A DNA stretch of 32,824 nt from an uncultured Dokdonia sp. (lineage in GTDB: Bacteria > Bacteroidota > Bacteroidia > Flavobacteriales > Flavobacteriaceae): contig NZ_CANLOB010000040.1 of assembly GCF_947492815.1 (NCBI RefSeq), positions 1 through 32,824 of the forward strand, read 5' to 3'. A program made the position numbers and the translations under genes. Under the pieces are notes generated by a model. The model searched no databases. It was not told the DNA's origin and worked only from the letters and a program-made list of their open reading frames with translations. Shown in pieces: positions 15,697 to 24,487 of this stretch; the stretch's first letter is position 1, and each line of letters starts with the position of its first letter.

Positions 15697-17832
15697 ATGA
15701 AAAAAATAGTTCCCCTATTAATACTTACCCTTATTTTTGTAAGTAGTTGTAATAAAAAAAACACAAGAAATTTGGCAAAAAACAGTACTCCCCCAAAAGC
15801 AGAAAAGAAACCAGTTAATTTAGAAAAACACGGAGATATAAGAGTAGATGACTATTTCTGGATGAATGAGAGAGATCATCCTGAAGTGATAGATTATCTT
15901 GAACGCGAAAATGATTATTACAATAAACTTACCGAACATACCAAAGAATTTCAAACAGTATTGTTTGAAGAAATGAAAGGACGTATTAAGGAAGATGATG
16001 CCTCGGTTCCATACAAAAGAAACGGCTATTGGTATTACACACGTTATGAAACTGGAAAAGGGTATCCACTTTTTTGCAGAAAAAAAGATTCTTTAGATAC
16101 TAAAGAGATTGTTCTTTTTGATAATAATGTAATGGCAGAAGGGCAATCCTATTTTAATCAAGCTGGCTATTCAATTTCAGAAGATAATAAAATGGCTGCT
16201 TTTGGAGTAGACCTTGTAAGTAGACGTAAATACACGATCCAATTTAAAAATCTTGAAACGGGAGAACTTCTTGATGAAAAAATAGAAAATACGACAGGGA
16301 GAGCTGTTTGGACAAATGATAATAAAACCGTGTATTATACACGAAAAGATGAGGAAACACTGCGCTCCAATCAAATATTTAAGCATGTCTTAGGAACTTC
16401 TCCTGAAGAAGATGAATTAGTGTTTCAAGAAGATGATGAGACCTTCAATACGTTTGTTTACAAAACAAAATCAAGAAAGTTTATTGTTATAGGTTCTAGT
16501 AGTACACTCACTTCTGAATATCAATTTACGACAGCCGAAAATAGCGATAGTGATTTTACGATGTTACAAAAGAGAGAAAGAGGTTTAGAGTATAGTATAG
16601 CCCATTATGGAGAAGATTTCTATATCCTTACCAATATGGACAATGCTACCAATTTTAAGCTTATGAAAACCTCAGAAACAGCTACAGAAAAAGAAAATTG
16701 GACGGAAGTAATACCACATAGGGACGACGTATTACTAGAAGATGTAGATATCTTTAAAGACTTTTTAGTGGTAAGTGAGCGTGCTAATGGTCTTAATAAA
16801 ATACGTATCACACGTTGGGATGGAACAGTAGATTACTACTTGCCTTTTGATAATGAAACCTATACAGCATATACGGGTACTAATTTAGATTTTGATACAG
16901 ACATACTCAGATATGGATATAACGCTTTAAGTACACCTAGCTCTGTGATTGATTTTAATATGGTCACAAAAGAGAAAGAAGTAAAAAAAGAACAGGAGGT
17001 TTTAGGCGGAAAGTTTAAAAAAGAAAATTATATCATGGAGCGTATATGGGCTACTGCCAGAGATGGTATTAAAGTTCCAGTCTCTATTATTTATCATAAA
17101 AACACAAAGAAAAACGGAAAAGCACCGCTTTTACAATATGCATATGGTAGTTATGGAAGTACGATAGATCCTTCGTTTTCAAGCATACGATTAAGTTTAC
17201 TTGATCGCGGATTCATCTATGCAATTGCACATGTAAGAGGTGGTGAATACTTAGGAAGACCATGGTATGAAGATGGAAAACTACTTAAAAAGAAAAATAC
17301 GTTCACAGACTTTATCGATGTTTCTAAGCATTTGATAGCAAATGACTTTACTTCCGAAGAGCATTTATATGCATCTGGAGGATCGGCAGGAGGTCTTTTA
17401 ATAGGCAGTGTGATAAATATGGCACCAGAATTGTATAATGGTGTAATAGCAGCAGTTCCTTTTGTAGATGTAGTAACGACAATGTTAGATGATTCTATTC
17501 CTCTTACGACAGGTGAATATGATGAATGGGGGAATCCTAATGTAAAAGAGTATTATGAGTACATGAAAAGTTATAGTCCATATGATAACGCTTTCGCGAA
17601 AGCGTACCCAAATATATTTGTGACTACTGGCTATCATGATAGCCAAGTACAATATTGGGAACCAGCAAAATGGGTTGCGAAACTAAGAGAGTATAATACA
17701 AGTGATAACCAAATTCTATTTTACTGTGATATGGATGCAGGTCATGGAGGAGCTTCTGGGAGATTTGAAGCCTTAAAAGAAATTGCAAAAGATTATGCAT
17801 TCTTATTAGATTTGGAAAATATCAATAAATAA
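15697..17832 (+). CDS. S9A-family oligopeptidase (oligopeptidase B-like lipoprotein)
   Basis: A 711-residue serine peptidase of the prolyl oligopeptidase family, closest in pattern to oligopeptidase B. It has a lipoprotein signal (MKKIVPLLILTLIFVSSCNKK), so it probably acts in the periplasm. An N-terminal beta-propeller (about 40-440) precedes the alpha/beta hydrolase domain. Catalytic residues are visible: Ser563 in SGGSAGG, Asp648 in TTGYHDSQVQYWEPAKW, and His683 in DAGHGGASGR. It cleaves short peptides. Codons 632-636 (AFAKA), just before the Asp loop, are written by the palindrome at 17590-17603; as I recall the family, this loop keeps its usual length, so the motif overlies normal codons. 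Confidence 0.9.
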   Translation: MKKIVPLLILTLIFVSSCNKKNTRNLAKNSTPPKAEKKPVNLEKHGDIRVDDYFWMNERDHPEVIDYLERENDYYNKLTEHTKEFQTVLFEEMKGRIKEDDASVPYKRNGYWYYTRYETGKGYPLFCRKKDSLDTKEIVLFDNNVMAEGQSYFNQAGYSISEDNKMAAFGVDLVSRRKYTIQFKNLETGELLDEKIENTTGRAVWTNDNKTVYYTRKDEETLRSNQIFKHVLGTSPEEDELVFQEDDETFNTFVYKTKSRKFIVIGSSSTLTSEYQFTTAENSDSDFTMLQKRERGLEYSIAHYGEDFYILTNMDNATNFKLMKTSETATEKENWTEVIPHRDDVLLEDVDIFKDFLVVSERANGLNKIRITRWDGTVDYYLPFDNETYTAYTGTNLDFDTDILRYGYNALSTPSSVIDFNMVTKEKEVKKEQEVLGGKFKKENYIMERIWATARDGIKVPVSIIYHKNTKKNGKAPLLQYAYGSYGSTIDPSFSSIRLSLLDRGFIYAIAHVRGGEYLGRPWYEDGKLLKKKNTFTDFIDVSKHLIANDFTSEEHLYASGGSAGGLLIGSVINMAPELYNGVIAAVPFVDVVTTMLDDSIPLTTGEYDEWGNPNVKEYYEYMKSYSPYDNAFAKAYPNIFVTTGYHDSQVQYWEPAKWVAKLREYNTSDNQILFYCDMDAGHGGASGRFEALKEIAKDYAFLLDLENINK
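17588..17605. repeat. Palindrome GCTTTCGCGAAAGC, copy 4 (in gene)
   Basis: An 18-bp perfect palindrome with the 14-mer at 17590-17603. It is read as Ala-Phe-Ala-Lys-Ala in the oligopeptidase. Together with five following bases it is identical over 23 bp to the copy at 22978-23000. Confidence 0.9.
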
Positions 17833-17846
17833 TTAAAAAAATATAG

Positions 17847-17854
17847 TACTTTTG
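17847..17854 (+). promoter_or_regulatory. Putative -7 box for the cysteate synthase-like gene
   Basis: TACTTTTG, an exact TAnnTTTG match, lies 57 bp upstream of the start codon at 17912 and is preceded by an A-rich tract. No TTTG is found at the -33 position. Confidence 0.45.
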
Positions 17855-17911
17855 TGCCGATTTGAGTATTGATTTTAACCAGAAATAAACTCAACATCTA
17901 ACCTAATTTTT

Positions 17912-18952
17912 ATGGCTGATCAACTTCATGTTTACGATAATGTATTGCAACTCATAGGTAATACACCACTTATCAAGCTGAATAGAATTACTAAAGATTT
18001 TGAAGGAGACTTTTACGCTAAAGTAGAAGCCTTTAATCCAGGTCACTCTTCAAAAGATCGTATTGCACTTCATATATTAGAAGAAGCAGAACGTAGTGGA
18101 GTATTGAAACCTGGAGATACTATTATAGAGACAACCTCGGGTAATACAGGGTTTAGTATTGCTATGGTAAGTATCATTAAAGGATACGAATGTATTTTAG
18201 CTGTAAGCTCAAAATCTTCTCCAGATAAGATAGACGCTCTTAAAGCAATGGGAGCAAAAGTATATGTATGCCCAGCAAATGTAAGTGCAGACGATCCTCG
18301 TTCTTATTATAGCGTTGCAAAACGTTTACACGAAGAGACAAAAGGTTCTGTGTATATCAATCAATATTTTAATGAGTCTAATATAGATGCTCATTTTAAT
18401 ACAACAGGTCCAGAAATTTGGAACCAAACAGAAGGAGAAATAACACATCTTATTGCTTGTAGTGGTACAGGTGGTACTATATCTGGTACTGCTAGATTTC
18501 TAAAATCAAAAAATCCTAATATTAAAATTATTGGTATAGATGCCTATGGATCTGTGATTCAAAAGTATCATGCAACACGTGAGTTTGATGCTAGTGAAAT
18601 TTATCCTTACAGAATAGAAGGATTAGGGAAAAACTTAATTCCTACAGCTACAGATTTTGATGTTATAGACTCATTTGTGAAAGTGTCAGATGAGAGTGCA
18701 GCACATTCTGCAAGAGAAATAGCGCAAACTGAAGGTTTATTTGTAGGATATACAAGTGGAGCAGCTATTCAAGGTTTAAAACAATTGGAAGCAGAAGGAG
18801 CTTTTGATAGCAATAGTAAAGTAGTAGTCATATTTCCAGATCATGGAAGCCGATATATGAGTAAAGTTTTCAGTGATAAGTGGATGCGTGATCAAGGTTT
18901 CTTTGATAGTGAACACAATGAAGAAGTACAAACAATAGAATATATTAAGTAA
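17912..18952 (+). CDS. PLP-dependent cysteine synthase-fold enzyme, probable cysteate synthase
   Basis: A 346-residue fold-type II PLP enzyme. The PLP lysine is Lys48 in NPGHSSKDR, the substrate loop is SGNTG at 76-80, and the phosphate-binding loop is SGTGGTISG near residue 190. It is somewhat longer than classical CysK, with an extra acidic C-terminal tail. The next gene encodes an acyltransferase of the serine palmitoyltransferase fold. In Bacteroidota this pairing has been tied to sulfonolipid (capnine) synthesis, in which an enzyme of this fold makes L-cysteate from O-phosphoserine and sulfite. I therefore favour cysteate synthase (called CapA in the literature); ordinary cysteine synthase remains possible. 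A terminator separates the two genes, so each has its own promoter. Confidence 0.8.
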   Translation: MADQLHVYDNVLQLIGNTPLIKLNRITKDFEGDFYAKVEAFNPGHSSKDRIALHILEEAERSGVLKPGDTIIETTSGNTGFSIAMVSIIKGYECILAVSSKSSPDKIDALKAMGAKVYVCPANVSADDPRSYYSVAKRLHEETKGSVYINQYFNESNIDAHFNTTGPEIWNQTEGEITHLIACSGTGGTISGTARFLKSKNPNIKIIGIDAYGSVIQKYHATREFDASEIYPYRIEGLGKNLIPTATDFDVIDSFVKVSDESAAHSAREIAQTEGLFVGYTSGAAIQGLKQLEAEGAFDSNSKVVVIFPDHGSRYMSKVFSDKWMRDQGFFDSEHNEEVQTIEYIK

Positions 18953-18976
18953 TATACGTGATGTATATGATATAGT

Positions 18977-19007
18977 AAAAACTCCTGCGTTTACGTAGGA
19001 GTTTTTT
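18977..19007 (+). terminator. Terminator after the cysteate synthase-like gene
   Basis: Stem ACTCCTGCG/CGTAGGAGT (18981-18989 and 18994-19002, one G-T pair) with loop TTTA, followed by TTTTT and preceded by AAAA. It ends the upstream transcript before the acyltransferase gene. Confidence 0.8.
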
Positions 19008-19064
19008 ATGTTTAGCACCTAACCGATTATAATTTTTGAATTAGGTCAACATATATAATTTATG

Positions 19065-19072
19065 TAGTTTTG
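19065..19072 (+). promoter_or_regulatory. Putative -7 box for the acyltransferase gene
   Basis: TAGTTTTG matches TAnnTTTG and lies 22 bp before the chosen start at 19095. A TTTG at 19035-19038 lies 26 bp upstream, slightly farther than usual for a -33 box. Confidence 0.45.
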
Positions 19073-19094
19073 CATTTCGTTTGAAAATTTGAAT

Positions 19095-20354
19095 ATGAAG
19101 GACTTATTTGATAAGATTTATAAGGATAAAGGGCCATTAGGAAAGTGGGCATCAGTAGCTGAAGGTTACTTTGTTTTTCCTAAACTAGAAGGACCGATAT
19201 CTAACCGTATGGGATTTCAAGGAAAAGAAGTAATTACTTGGAGTGTTAATGATTATTTAGGATTAGCCAATCGTCCAGAAGTACGTGAGGTTGATGCACA
19301 AGCAGCAGCAGATTATGGAAGTGCTTACCCAATGGGAGCACGTATGATGAGTGGTCACACACACCTACATGAACAATTACAAGATGAATTAGCCGCCTTT
19401 GTAAGTAAAGATGCCGCTTATTTATTAAACTTTGGATACCAAGGCATACTTTCTACAATTGACGCACTTGTCGGAAAAGATGATATTATTGTTTATGATG
19501 TAGATACACATGCGTGTATTATTGATGGTGTTCGTTTGCATATGGGTAAAAGATTTACCTATAAGCATAACGATATGGAAAGTATTGAAAAAAATCTTGA
19601 GCGTGCCACTAAAATGGCAGAACAAACTGGAGGAGGGATTTTAGTGATTTCAGAAGGAGTGTTTGGAATGCGCGGTGAGCAAGGAAGATTAAAAGAGATT
19701 GTCGCACTTAAGAAAAAATATAATTTCCGTTTATTAGTAGATGATGCCCATGGATTTGGAACATTAGGAGCTACTGGAGCAGGAGCAGGAGAGGAACAAG
19801 GTGTACAGGACGAAATAGATGTGTACTTCGCAACATTTGCAAAGTCTATGGCAAGTACTGGTGCATTTATTGCTGGTGATCAAGAAATCATAGATTACTT
19901 AAAATATAATTTAAGATCTCAAATGTTTGCAAAATCGTTGCAAATGCAATTGGTCGTAGGAGCTCTTAAACGATTAGATATGTTACGTACCATGCCAGAA
20001 CTTCGCGAGAAACTTTGGGAAAACGTAAATGCATTGCAAGGAGGGCTAAAGGATAGAGGCTTTGATATAGGAACCACACAAAGTTGTGTAACTCCAGTAT
20101 ATCTAAAAGGAAGTATTCCAGAAGCTATGGCGCTTGTAAAGGATTTACGTGAAAATCATGGAGTTTTCTGTTCTATTGTTGTATATCCTGTAATTCCAAA
20201 AGGATTGATACTTTTACGTATGATTCCTACAGCGTCTCATACACTTACAGATGTAGAAGAAACACTAGCGGCATTTGAGGCCATTAGAACGCGTTTAGAG
20301 AATGGAACCTATAAAAGATTATCTGCAGGAGTAGAAGCTGCGTTAGGAGCTTAA
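19095..20354 (+). CDS. Serine palmitoyltransferase-fold acyltransferase, probable cysteate acyltransferase
   Basis: A 419-residue alpha-oxoamine synthase. The PLP lysine is Lys250 in FATFAKSMASTG. The cofactor-stacking and binding residues are seen in DTHACIIDG (137-145) and DDAHGFGTLGATG (216-228), and GARMMSGHTHLHEQLQDELA is the family substrate region. Related enzymes are serine palmitoyltransferase and AONS/KBL. Because the preceding gene is a cysteine synthase-fold enzyme, the most likely role is condensing cysteate with a fatty acyl thioester to begin sulfonolipid (capnine) synthesis (CapB/SulA in the literature); sphingolipid synthesis from serine is the alternative. The frame is open to a TTG at 19089, but the ATG at 19095 is more natural. 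Confidence 0.8.
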   Translation: MKDLFDKIYKDKGPLGKWASVAEGYFVFPKLEGPISNRMGFQGKEVITWSVNDYLGLANRPEVREVDAQAAADYGSAYPMGARMMSGHTHLHEQLQDELAAFVSKDAAYLLNFGYQGILSTIDALVGKDDIIVYDVDTHACIIDGVRLHMGKRFTYKHNDMESIEKNLERATKMAEQTGGGILVISEGVFGMRGEQGRLKEIVALKKKYNFRLLVDDAHGFGTLGATGAGAGEEQGVQDEIDVYFATFAKSMASTGAFIAGDQEIIDYLKYNLRSQMFAKSLQMQLVVGALKRLDMLRTMPELREKLWENVNALQGGLKDRGFDIGTTQSCVTPVYLKGSIPEAMALVKDLRENHGVFCSIVVYPVIPKGLILLRMIPTASHTLTDVEETLAAFEAIRTRLENGTYKRLSAGVEAALGA

Positions 20355-20375
20355 ACAGATACTCTTAAAATATAT

Positions 20376-20412
20376 AAAGCCGATTCTAATAATTTAGAAT
20401 CGGCTTTTTCTT
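20376..20412 (+). terminator. Terminator after the acyltransferase gene
   Basis: Perfect 13-bp stem (20376-20388 and 20395-20407), arms AAAGCCGATTCTA and its complement, loop of 6 nt, followed by a T-rich tract. Confidence 0.85.
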
Positions 20413-20525
20413 TTATAATACCTGTTAGATGATTCTCTAAACTATACTCGAACTAGCGACTCAAAAGAATTGTGTATAGTAATAATTTTAGGAGGTTATT
20501 TAGCTGAATCTATAATTAAAAAAAG

Positions 20526-20551
20526 AAAACCCTCCATTGCTGGAGGGTTTT
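20526..20551 (-). terminator. Terminator after the DUF4293 gene
   Basis: Perfect 11-bp stem AAAACCCTCCA/TGGAGGGTTTT with a 4-nt loop. On the minus strand it is followed by a long run of T, so it mainly ends the minus-strand transcript. Confidence 0.85.
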
Positions 20552-20578
20552 GCGCACTAATAACTAAGATTTATAGGT

Positions 20579-20989
20579 CTATCGCAATCGATCTACAGAT
20601 TTTACAAGATCTTCATCACGCTTAATTGCCTTATTGGCTAAGGCTAGTAAAACGATAGAAATAAGCGGAATGATGAATCCAATACCCTTCTCAAGAACCG
20701 CCGTTCCTCCGGATAAGATTTGTGATCGGTATACCAATACACCTAATAAAACAAAGTTTAATATTATTGTTAATCGCCCTAAAACGAATTGATTTTGTCT
20801 CTTTTTGTATAAAAATATAATAACAAATGATAAAACAGCACTTAATGCAAATAATCCTAATATAACCAGATCATCTTTGGCCCAGACAGCATTTCCTTCA
20901 GAATCAGCATAAAGACTCAAAACAAATGGTAAGACTATAGAAACGATTCCAGCTAAGGCTAAATATATAGATTGTATGCGTTGTATCAC
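20579..20989 (-). CDS. DUF4293 family membrane protein
   Basis: A 136-residue membrane protein with four hydrophobic segments at about residues 8-27, 43-62, 70-88 and 100-118. The MIQRIQSIYLALAGI start is characteristic of the DUF4293 family, which is found in Bacteroidota and in many genomes lies beside rho, as here (divergent, 200 bp away). Function is unknown. A TATTTTTG box on the minus strand at 21013-21020, 24 bp upstream, may be its -7 element. A strong terminator follows it. Confidence 0.85.
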   Translation of the reverse strand: MIQRIQSIYLALAGIVSIVLPFVLSLYADSEGNAVWAKDDLVILGLFALSAVLSFVIIFLYKKRQNQFVLGRLTIILNFVLLGVLVYRSQILSGGTAVLEKGIGFIIPLISIVLLALANKAIKRDEDLVKSVDRLR

Positions 20990-21188
20990 TTTGTAAAAAT
21001 AAATTTCAGATGCAAAAATAAGTTTCTTTTATGAGTTATTTGGAAAAGTTTAAAAATAAAATTGTATCATTGTAATGTAATAACGTAATAAGCTCTCCGC
21101 TTGTTATTTCATTACCCGTTTATTTATCGATTTCTTCTTTCGGTATATTTTCAAAATCACACAATTATTAATTCACTCTAGTTACTAG

Positions 21189-22922
21189 ATGTTTGACATT
21201 TCAGAATTAAAAGCAAAAAAACTTCCTGAGTTGCAGGAAATCGCAAAAGGTATTAGTGTTCCTAAGTTTAGGTCATTAAAAAAATTAGATCTTATTTATA
21301 AGATTTTAGATGTGCAAGCTGCAAATCCAGCAAAAGTTTCTGCAACAGCAGTGGCAAAGCCTTCTAAACCAGCGCCACCTAAAAAGGAAACTATTGAGAA
21401 TAAAGGTCAGAATAATAAAACGGCCGAAACTCAGCAGAAACCAAAACCTTCTCGCGAAAAACCACAGCGACCAAGAAGTCAAAAGCCTAAAAATACCAAC
21501 AAGGCAGAAGATGTAAAGGCAGTAGTTAAAGAAACAAAAGCACCTCAAAAAGAGGAAGCTAAAAAATCTACTCCTACGCATACACACGATAAAAATAACG
21601 ATAAGAACAAAGACAAGAAATCTGATACAAGCTCTAACGAGCAGAAATCTAGAGATCATCAGCGAGACAATCGTCATAATAACAACAATAATAATAAACG
21701 TCAGCATCGCGATAATAATCGCAATCAGAACAGGAATCAGAATAACCGTAATAACGGAAATGGTAATAAGGATAGTAGAAATCGCTATCGTGAGCCTGAT
21801 TTTGAATTTGAAGGAATCATCGAAAGTGAAGGTGTTCTAGATATCATGCAAGATGGATATGGGTTTTTAAGATCATCAGATTATAATTACTTAGCATCTC
21901 CAGATGATATTTATGTATCACAATCTCAAATACGTTTATTTGGTTTAAAAACAGGAGATACTGTACTAGGAGTTATACGTCCGCCTAAAGAAGGTGAAAA
22001 ATATTTTCCACTGATTAAAGTGTCTAGAATCAATGGTTTAAGCCCAAATATTGTTAGAGATCGTGTTTCTTTTGAACATTTAACACCATTGTTTCCAACC
22101 GAAAAATTCAATTTGGCAGCTAGACAGTCTAGTATCTCTACCCGAGTAATGGATATGTTTGCACCTATTGGAAAAGGACAGCGTGGTATGATTGTATCAC
22201 AACCTAAAACAGGTAAGACAATGTTATTAAAGGATGTGGCAAATGCTATTGCTGCAAATCATCCTGAAGTGTATCAAATGATCCTTCTTATTGATGAACG
22301 TCCTGAGGAAGTAACAGATATGCAACGTAACGTAAAAGGTGAGGTAGTTGCTTCTACTTTTGATAAAGAAGCTCATGAGCACGTTAAAGTGGCAAATATT
22401 GTTCTTGAAAAAGCAAAACGTCTTGTAGAATGTGGTCATGATGTTGTAATACTATTAGATTCTATAACACGTCTAGCACGTGCTTATAATACGGTACAGC
22501 CAGCTTCAGGAAAGATCCTTTCTGGTGGGGTAGATGCTAATGCATTACATAAACCAAAACGTTTTTTCGGAGCTGCTCGTAATATAGAAAATGGAGGTTC
22601 TCTAAGTATTATTGCAACAGCACTTACAGAAACAGGCTCTAAAATGGATGAGGTGATCTTTGAAGAATTCAAAGGAACTGGTAATATGGAATTACAATTG
22701 GATCGTAATATTTCTAATAGACGTATATTCCCAGCGATTGATCTTACATCCTCTAGTACACGTCGTGATGATCTATTACATTCTAAAGATACAAGTCAAC
22801 GTTTATGGGTACTTCGTAAGTATCTTGCTGATATGAATCCTGTAGAGGCGATGGAGTTTATGAGTGATCGTATTAAGAGTACACGTAATAATGAAGAATT
22901 CTTGATTTCTATGAATCAATAA
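21189..22922 (+). CDS. rho: Transcription termination factor Rho with long disordered insert
   Basis: A 577-residue Rho hexameric RNA-dependent ATPase. Residues 1-40 form the Rho_N helical domain (ISELKAKKLPELQEIAKG). Residues about 45-200 are a low-complexity, K/Q/P-rich then N/R-rich segment, absent from E. coli Rho. The RNA-binding cold-shock-like domain follows (EGVLDIMQDGYGFLRS, about 212-227), then the ATPase core with Walker A QPKTGKT near residue 337 and the LLIDERPEEVTDM and DSITRLARAYNT segments. Asn-rich inserts are typical of Bacteroidota Rho and have been linked to condensate formation in Bacteroides. The gene is monocistronic, with a terminator right after the stop. Confidence 0.95.
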   Translation: MFDISELKAKKLPELQEIAKGISVPKFRSLKKLDLIYKILDVQAANPAKVSATAVAKPSKPAPPKKETIENKGQNNKTAETQQKPKPSREKPQRPRSQKPKNTNKAEDVKAVVKETKAPQKEEAKKSTPTHTHDKNNDKNKDKKSDTSSNEQKSRDHQRDNRHNNNNNNKRQHRDNNRNQNRNQNNRNNGNGNKDSRNRYREPDFEFEGIIESEGVLDIMQDGYGFLRSSDYNYLASPDDIYVSQSQIRLFGLKTGDTVLGVIRPPKEGEKYFPLIKVSRINGLSPNIVRDRVSFEHLTPLFPTEKFNLAARQSSISTRVMDMFAPIGKGQRGMIVSQPKTGKTMLLKDVANAIAANHPEVYQMILLIDERPEEVTDMQRNVKGEVVASTFDKEAHEHVKVANIVLEKAKRLVECGHDVVILLDSITRLARAYNTVQPASGKILSGGVDANALHKPKRFFGAARNIENGGSLSIIATALTETGSKMDEVIFEEFKGTGNMELQLDRNISNRRIFPAIDLTSSSTRRDDLLHSKDTSQRLWVLRKYLADMNPVEAMEFMSDRIKSTRNNEEFLISMNQ

Positions 22923-22945
22923 TTGAATTCACATTTATAACTTAT

Positions 22946-22975
22946 AAATCCTCTCAGTAATGGGAGGATTTTTTT
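22946..22975 (+). terminator. Terminator of rho
   Basis: Stem AATCCTC (22947-22953) with GAGGATT (22964-22970), a T-G pair inside, then seven or more T. The palindrome copy 5 begins just after the T run. Confidence 0.8.
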
Positions 22976-22976
22976 A

Positions 22977-22996
22977 TACGCTTTCGCGAAAGCGTA
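22977..22996. repeat. Palindrome GCTTTCGCGAAAGC, copy 5 (intergenic)
   Basis: A 20-bp perfect palindrome with the 14-mer at 22980-22993. It lies between the rho terminator and the next gene, and is followed by CCCA as in the copy at 17588. Confidence 0.9.
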
Positions 22997-23050
22997 CCCA
23001 AGATTAAAATTTGTAGATTTAAGGAATCATCAATATTTAAAAGTTATACT

Positions 23051-23755
23051 ATGAAATATGTATCATTGCTGTTTTTAATCTTTGTTACAAGTGCTATTTT
23101 TTCTCAAACATCGCTTATCGAGAGTTCCAGATATATTGAAGTTTCTGGAAGTGCCGAAATTGAAATCACACCTAATAAGATTCTAATAGCTGCTTATTTA
23201 TCCGAGCGAATGGAAGGGAAGAAAAAAGTGGATTTATCATTGATAGAAAAACAGTTTGATGACATTGTACAACGTCTTGGAATTTCAAAAGAAAATATTT
23301 CACTCGATAATGCAATTGGTCAATATACTCGAGTAAGAAGAAGGCGGTCAGATGTTTTAGCCTCTAAGGTGTTTTTGATAGAATTTAGTGATGTAGTGCT
23401 TGCAAATAATTTTCTAGATGCACTGAAAGATGTAGATATTGCTAATGATATTCGTAAAAAGACACATACTGAATTAGCTAGATATAGAAAAGAAACAAAA
23501 ATTGAAGCTGTAAAAGCAGCGAAGGCAAAAGCAATATATTTAACAGATGCAGCTGGCGCAAAAATTGGAAAGGTTTTAAGAATAGTTGAATCTAATGATA
23601 CTGGTTTTCCAGTAGCTATACCAACGAGTCAATCTTATAGAAGAAGTAGCAATGTATTTAATGTTTCTTCATTATCGGAAGAAACAACGAGCGATAAATT
23701 TAGTGCTATAAAGCTACGTTATGAAATGGATGTGATTTATGAAATTATAGATTAG
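23051..23755 (+). CDS. Secreted SIMPL (DUF541) domain protein
   Basis: A 234-residue exported protein with signal peptide MKYVSLLFLIFVTSAIFSQ. The mature protein has the SIMPL/DUF541 pattern: RYIEVSGSAEIEITPNKILIAAYLSE at the start and a C-terminal AAKAKAIYLTDAAGAKIGKVLRIVES segment. SIMPL proteins are periplasmic or surface proteins of unclear function; some take part in oxidative-stress response or bind signalling proteins. Its 3' end overlaps the convergent trmD gene by 4 bp, with no terminator hairpin between them. Confidence 0.85.
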   Translation: MKYVSLLFLIFVTSAIFSQTSLIESSRYIEVSGSAEIEITPNKILIAAYLSERMEGKKKVDLSLIEKQFDDIVQRLGISKENISLDNAIGQYTRVRRRRSDVLASKVFLIEFSDVVLANNFLDALKDVDIANDIRKKTHTELARYRKETKIEAVKAAKAKAIYLTDAAGAKIGKVLRIVESNDTGFPVAIPTSQSYRRSSNVFNVSSLSEETTSDKFSAIKLRYEMDVIYEIID

Positions 23756-24432
23756 TCTTCGTCTAGCAAGTCAGGTCTGCGTTCTTTGGTACGTTGATAC
23801 GCTTGTTCTTCGCGCCAAGCTTCTATCTTAGGGAAGTTTCCGCTGGTAAGAAGTTCTGGAACTTTCCAACCTTTATATTCAGCAGGTCTAGTATAGATAG
23901 GGGGTGCTAATAATCCGTCTTGAAAGCTGTCTGTAAGTGCAGAAGTTTCGTTTCCGAGTACTCCTGGAATTAAACGAATAATAGCATCACAAAGAATTAA
24001 AGCACCTAATTCGCCTCCGCTTAATACATAATCACCAACAGAAATTTCTTTTGTTATAAAATGGTCACGCACACGCTGATCAACTCCTTTATAATGCCCA
24101 CAAAGGATAATGATATTTTTTTTAAGAGACATCGTGTTTGCCATGCCTTGGTTAAGTGTTTCCCCGTCTGGAGTCATGTATATGACTTCATCATACTCTC
24201 GTTCAGACTTTAAATTTGAGATACACTTATCTATAGGCTCTATCATCATTACCATACCAGCACCACCACCAAATTGATAATCATCTATTTGTTTGTAATT
24301 ATCTGTTACGTAATCTCTGAGATTATGAAAATGCACTTCTACAAGACCTTTTGCAATAGAGCGTTGCATAATAGAGGCTTCAAAAGGGCTCTTTAATAAA
24401 TCGGGTACAACAGTGATGATATCTATGCGCAT
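23752..24432 (-). CDS. trmD: tRNA (guanine-37-N1)-methyltransferase
   Basis: A 226-residue SPOUT methyltransferase that methylates G37 of tRNAs with a G at position 36, preventing +1 frameshifts. The signatures are clear: MRIDIITVVPDLL at the start, DDYQFGGGAGMVMMIEPI near residues 50-67, the trefoil-knot S-adenosylmethionine site LCGHYKGVDQRVRD and ISVGDYVLSGGELGA around 110-145, and the C-terminal PPIYTRPAEYKGWKVPELLTSGNF. In many bacteria it lies with rpsP-rimM-rplS; here it stands with a GNAT gene and a coiled-coil gene on the same strand. Confidence 0.95.
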   Translation of the reverse strand: MRIDIITVVPDLLKSPFEASIMQRSIAKGLVEVHFHNLRDYVTDNYKQIDDYQFGGGAGMVMMIEPIDKCISNLKSEREYDEVIYMTPDGETLNQGMANTMSLKKNIIILCGHYKGVDQRVRDHFITKEISVGDYVLSGGELGALILCDAIIRLIPGVLGNETSALTDSFQDGLLAPPIYTRPAEYKGWKVPELLTSGNFPKIEAWREEQAYQRTKERRPDLLDED

Positions 24433-24487
24433 GCGTACTATAAATTAGTATTTTGAATATACATTAAGAGCCTTTCTAAATGACTTA

